Part shown: positions 60,785 through 64,000 of the stretch, in pieces | Position numbering within the stretch: position 1 is the stretch's first letter | Layout: every line of letters starts with the position of its first letter | NCBI GenBank assembly: GCA_900100325.1 | Contig: LT629697.1 | Coordinates: 1,583,423 to 1,647,422, forward strand | Origin: Frankineae bacterium MT45 | GTDB taxonomy: Bacteria; Actinomycetota; Actinomycetes; Mycobacteriales; Jatrophihabitantaceae | DNA length: 64,000 nucleotides | Reading direction: 5' to 3' | Notes under the pieces: model-generated | Databases searched by the model: none | What the model was told of the DNA's origin: nothing | Seen by the model: only the letters and a program-made list of their open reading frames with translations | Made by a program: the position numbers and the translations under genes

Positions 60785-61771
60785 TCACGTGTCGAACTGC
60801 ACCCGCACCGAACTGTCGTGCGGCAGCACGAGCACCGTCCCGCCGCTGCGCCACTGGTCCGGGATGAGGAAGAGCTTGGAGTCGGCCTCGACGAGCAGGC
60901 GTAGACCGCGGTAGCGGAACTTGAACTGCTGCCCGGCCGTGGCCGGGAGCTGGGTCTCGACGACCCCCGAATCATGCAGCCAGAGCGGCTCGACGGTGTC
61001 GAGGACGACGCTCGGCCGCCGATCCAGGTGCAGGCTCAGATCCTCGGCCTGACCCTTGCCGTAGTAGCCGGCGAAGCTATTGGTGAGCCAGAAGAGGCTG
61101 AGCACCGCCATCGTCACCACGAAGAACGAGGTGGCCCGAAAGTAGCGCTGCGCGAGCGGGGTGAGCGGACGCCCGCGCGCGCCGACGACGAGACGGACGC
61201 CGACCAGCAGCAGAACAGGGCCGAGCCCGAGACAGGTCGGGGTGGTCCCGATCGGCTCCGTCGCCGCCAGCGTCGGGCTCAGAATGCCGATGACGGCCCG
61301 CACCAGCAGGACCACCCCGACCACCTGGAGGAGGTATCCGACGCGCCGGACCGCGTCGCGATGCTTCTCGCTGTCGATCGCCGCGCGGATGGCATCGCGG
61401 GCCAGATAGGCCAGCAGTGCTCCGACCGCGAGGGCGGCGGCCGGGACGTAGAGGGCTCCGACGCTCTGCAGTGCGAGGTCCTGGCGGGAGAGGTTGAGGG
61501 AGGAGATGTCGACGTTGAAGTAGGCGTAGCGGGCGTAGCTCGTCACGTAGCCGAAGTAGTAGAGCAGGGCCGCCACGAGCGTGGTCGGCGCGATCACTCC
61601 GGCCGCCCGGCGCAGGATGGCGGTCACCGATGCCGGCCCGTCGACCTCCATGGCTCCGCTCGTGCGCGCTCGGGTTGCGGTCCCGCGGGTCCCGGCGGCT
61701 CGGGTGCCGTTGATTCGGGTGCCGTTGATTCGGCCGCCGTTGGCTCGGGTTCCGGTGGTCTGGACGGGCAT
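60785..61771 (-). CDS. Membrane protein with five predicted spans, unknown function
   Basis: A 328-residue protein. The N-terminal 50 residues include tandem NGTRINGTRAAGTRGTATRART repeats. Predicted spans: VIAPTTLVAALLYYFGYVTSYARYAYF, LYVPAAALAVGALLAYLA, VGYLLQVVGVVLLVRAVIGIL, GLGPVLLLVGVRLVVGA and SFFVVTMAVLSLFWLTNSFAGYYG. A C-terminal domain of about 100 residues follows, probably outside the membrane. Its start lies 2 bp after the stop of the lipoprotein gene, so the two are co-transcribed. No family recognised. Confidence 0.72.
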   Translation of the reverse strand: MPVQTTGTRANGGRINGTRINGTRAAGTRGTATRARTSGAMEVDGPASVTAILRRAAGVIAPTTLVAALLYYFGYVTSYARYAYFNVDISSLNLSRQDLALQSVGALYVPAAALAVGALLAYLARDAIRAAIDSEKHRDAVRRVGYLLQVVGVVLLVRAVIGILSPTLAATEPIGTTPTCLGLGPVLLLVGVRLVVGARGRPLTPLAQRYFRATSFFVVTMAVLSLFWLTNSFAGYYGKGQAEDLSLHLDRRPSVVLDTVEPLWLHDSGVVETQLPATAGQQFKFRYRGLRLLVEADSKLFLIPDQWRSGGTVLVLPHDSSVRVQFDT

Positions 61772-61773
61772 GG

Positions 61774-62772
61774 CTAGGCGTGCCGGGCCGGGCAGTCGGC
61801 GATGGTCGGCACCGCGGCGAAGCAGGCCTGCAGCTTTACCTGATGGGTCCAGCTCACCAGCACCGGGTGGGACGGTGACGGATCCACCACCGACGCCTCG
61901 GTGCAGGGGCTAACGAGTTTCGCCGTGCAGGTGACCTGCAGCTCGTAACGCAGGGCGGCCTCGGCGTCGGTTCCGGCGGCCGCGCTGGTCTGGATACCGA
62001 GCAGGCAGGCCGGGGGCTGCCCCGAGGTGGCGGCCGGGAGCGTCACGCCACTACGGCAGGAGGCGGGCTGGGTCAGCGTGAAGGTCGAGCCGAGATAGCA
62101 GTCCCAGACCGGCGTCAGGGAATCGCTGAAGTCTGCGCTCGACGGATCCCAGAGGCTGAACTTGTCGGCGTCAGCGGTGCTGCCACTGTTCACGATCGCG
62201 ACGTGCAGGCGCACCGGCAACCCGACACCGCTGTTGGTCACCTCGGCGCACTGGCGAGCCGGATCCGGCGGGAGCGTCTCGATGAAACCCCAGGTGCGCG
62301 GGTAGTCGTTCTGCAGCGTCGGACCGGCCAGGATCGTCACCGACGTCGAGCCGTGCGGCTTGGTGACGACATGGGACGGCTCGACGGCCGGCTTGGAGAA
62401 GCCGGTCTCCACGGCCGGTCCGGAGGAGTGATGGGTCGTCGGTGCGGCGACCCGCCCCCGGCTGCGGGTAGTCCCCGCAGTGCCGGCCGCACCGGTCGTG
62501 GCCACGGATGTCGGGGCGCCGGTTGCGGTGGTCGACGTCTGGGGAGGAATGGAGGAGATCGGGATCGCCGTGTGCCGCGACGGGGTCTCGGTGGGATCGG
62601 TTGCCGCACTCGGTGCGTTTGGTGCGCTCGCCGGCGCCGTGGTCAAGCCGCGTCGGGGCGTGTCGCTGCGGTTGGCGGTCGCGGTACAGCCGGCGACGAA
62701 CACGGCAGCAGCGCTCAACGCCAGTAGTCGAGCCGCTGTCGTCGCGAATCGACGCGACGGTAGTGCCGTCAT
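61774..62772 (-). CDS. Putative lipoprotein of unknown function
   Basis: A 332-residue exported protein. The signal peptide ends with the lipobox VFVAGC at about residue 28, followed by a Pro/Thr/Ser-rich stretch (TPRRGLTTAPASAPNAPSAATDPTETPSRHT...RSRGRVAAPTTHHSSG) of about 100 residues, then a compact domain with several Cys (TLQNDYPRTWGFIETLPPDPARQCAEVTNSGVGLPVRLHVAIVNSG). ATG at 62772 chosen for its GGAG site; a frame from 62799 lacks one. The family is not recognised. Confidence 0.72.
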   Translation of the reverse strand: MTALPSRRFATTAARLLALSAAAVFVAGCTATANRSDTPRRGLTTAPASAPNAPSAATDPTETPSRHTAIPISSIPPQTSTTATGAPTSVATTGAAGTAGTTRSRGRVAAPTTHHSSGPAVETGFSKPAVEPSHVVTKPHGSTSVTILAGPTLQNDYPRTWGFIETLPPDPARQCAEVTNSGVGLPVRLHVAIVNSGSTADADKFSLWDPSSADFSDSLTPVWDCYLGSTFTLTQPASCRSGVTLPAATSGQPPACLLGIQTSAAAGTDAEAALRYELQVTCTAKLVSPCTEASVVDPSPSHPVLVSWTHQVKLQACFAAVPTIADCPARHA

Positions 62773-62856
62773 CCCTGCTCCGAGGTCGATCGACATCAAG
62801 ACCCGGGTCGGGCCTCTCTATCTAGGAGGGCGGAGTCGCTGGCTTGATACACCCGC

Positions 62857-64000
62857 TCACTTCGGCTCGGCCACCCGACCGAGCTGCTCCTCCACGGCCG
62901 GATTGAAGTTCAGGGTGTACTTGCGGATGCTGTGGATCTCGTCCACGGAGAGGCGGCAGCCGTCGACGTGGAGCAGACCGCTCAGCCGCCGCAGGTCGTC
63001 GTCGTGGTCGGCCCGTAGCGGATGATCGGACGGCCGCGTCACCCTCTGCAGCATCGTTACGAGGGGATCGACCTCGTCTCGTTCGAGCGCGCGTATCTCC
63101 TCCTCGCTGCACTGATCGAGCGTGTGGAGCATGAGCAGCGACGTGGATGGCCACTGCCCCCACATGACCAGCCACCGGATCACAGCGGCCGGCCGAGTCT
63201 GGATAAGCGTCTCACCCTTAGCGGCACTCAGCGTCCGCACCAGCCGGTAGACATTGATGAGGCGTTTGAGGTGTCGCGGGTTGGGGCGCAGGTAGGCGCT
63301 GAAGAGCTGGAACGCGGCCAGTTCGTCGGCCGTGAACGGGATGGGGGCCGGATAGTCGCTCGCGGTTCCGCCGGCTGGGTCGGCGCCGAACTTCTGTCCG
63401 GCGCGCGGAGGGCGTGGGGTGCCGTCAGCGGCAGACGCCCCTATTGTCAAAGGTGATTCGCTCGCTCCGTCCGATGCATCACTCGCGTCACTCGGCGCAG
63501 CCCGACGGCGGGGCGCCGGATCGGCCGCGGTCGACGCCTGGCTCTGGCCAGTGGCGGGCACCGGGGTTGGATCGGTCGGCGCGGTGGTTGTGGCCGCCGG
63601 TATCGGGGTGGCCGCAGCCGGCGGTGCGATCCCCATCTGGCTGCCGATGAATGAGCGGATCTGCGCATCCGTCGGCTCCGGGATGCGGAACGGGATCTGC
63701 ACGATCTTGTCCAGGTACTCGTACCCGGAGGCGCCCGCCGGGCCGAGCAGGCCTTCGTAGTGCTTCTCGACGGCAGCGGTGATGATCCGCGCGTCGATAC
63801 CGAGACAGACGATGAAACTCTCGAAGTTCAGGAGCAGGTTCACCGCCTGCAGCACTTCGACCGCCTTCTCCGGTTCGCAGCGGTCCAGGTCGTCGATGAT
63901 CACCAGGATGCGCCCTAGTTGGGCTCCGCGGATGGGCCGACCGGAGGCATCCTTCCCCGGTGATGGCGCGTAGAGACGCTCTACCAGTTCATCGAGATCG
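62857..64000 (-). CDS. KAP-family P-loop NTPase, C-terminal part (runs off right edge)
   Basis: Partial gene: the frame is open to the end of the window, so at least 381 residues are visible and the Walker A part is missing. GRILVIIDDLDRCEPEKAVEVLQAVNLLLNFESFIVCLGIDARIITAAV is the Walker B region typical of KAP NTPases, followed by EYLDKIVQIPFRIPEPTDAQIRSFIGSQ. A Pro/Ala/Thr-rich insert of about 100 residues comes next, then PFTADELAAFQLFSAYLRPNPRHLKRLINVYRLVRTLSA. KAP proteins often have membrane spans inserted in the P-loop domain and are linked to membrane-associated complexes and in some cases to phage exclusion. It leads a group with a lipoprotein and a membrane protein. Confidence 0.82.
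   Translation of the reverse strand, partial: DLDELVERLYAPSPGKDASGRPIRGAQLGRILVIIDDLDRCEPEKAVEVLQAVNLLLNFESFIVCLGIDARIITAAVEKHYEGLLGPAGASGYEYLDKIVQIPFRIPEPTDAQIRSFIGSQMGIAPPAAATPIPAATTTAPTDPTPVPATGQSQASTAADPAPRRRAAPSDASDASDGASESPLTIGASAADGTPRPPRAGQKFGADPAGGTASDYPAPIPFTADELAAFQLFSAYLRPNPRHLKRLINVYRLVRTLSAAKGETLIQTRPAAVIRWLVMWGQWPSTSLLMLHTLDQCSEEEIRALERDEVDPLVTMLQRVTRPSDHPLRADHDDDLRRLSGLLHVDGCRLSVDEIHSIRKYTLNFNPAVEEQLGRVAEPK

Overview
This window is GC-rich DNA with dense, short-spaced genes, many GTG starts and ATGA start/stop overlaps. It also carries a furA-katG pair, SAM-IV riboswitches, an LAxTG (sortase E-type) surface protein and RRHxDL-type leader peptides. Together these point to a high-GC actinomycete, probably soil- or plant-associated; I cannot name the genus. 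No tRNA, rRNA, CRISPR array, insertion sequence or phage gene was recognised. All 50 protein genes listed look intact except the last, which runs off the right edge.

Layout. 0.1-2.9 kb: katG and its regulator furA. 2.9-12.1 kb: a sugar locus with an ABC importer (two permeases and a lipoprotein, no ATPase), a DeoR regulator, a GH4 alpha-galactosidase-type enzyme, two PfkB kinases, an AgaS-type SIS isomerase and a class II aldolase. This reads as uptake of a galactose- or galactosamine-type sugar feeding the tagatose-6-phosphate route. 12.1-29.5 kb: a large sulfur locus. It has four luciferase-like flavin monooxygenases in one operon, two complete polar amino-acid-type ABC importers, a DUF1684 protein, a cysteine-desulfurase-like PLP enzyme, a sarcosine-oxidase-type flavoenzyme, a GNAT acetyltransferase and a sulfotransferase. 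Four SAM-IV riboswitches lie within about 6 kb (17.2-23.2 kb). Two of them are followed directly by small leader-peptide genes with cysteine codons near their ends. This is the most interesting part of the window: it looks like a SAM- and cysteine-controlled scavenging system for an S-substituted amino acid or related organosulfur compound.

29.5-45.6 kb: ordinary chromosomal genes. They include a YihY/BrkB membrane protein, a quinone-reductase-like NmrA protein with a divergent HxlR regulator, hydrolases, a second class V aminotransferase-fold protein, an acyl-CoA dehydrogenase and SppA. A PstS-like wall-anchored protein, a hydrolase-LuxR fusion, a methyltransferase, an SQR-like flavoprotein, an Fpg/Nei glycosylase and exonuclease III follow. 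45.6-60.3 kb: large exported proteins. These are a 1420-residue Calx-beta repeat protein, two tandem paralogues with bulb-lectin domains plus 14 SCxxxxFC repeats each, and an S53 (sedolisin) peptidase, with an AlkB repair gene between them. 60.3-64 kb: a minus-strand group of a small protein, a five-helix membrane protein, a lipoprotein and a truncated KAP-family P-loop NTPase.

Limits. Family calls come from motifs read by eye, without alignment or database search. Substrates of the transporters and oxidoreductases are inferred from context. Promoters, operators and hairpins are pattern matches only.
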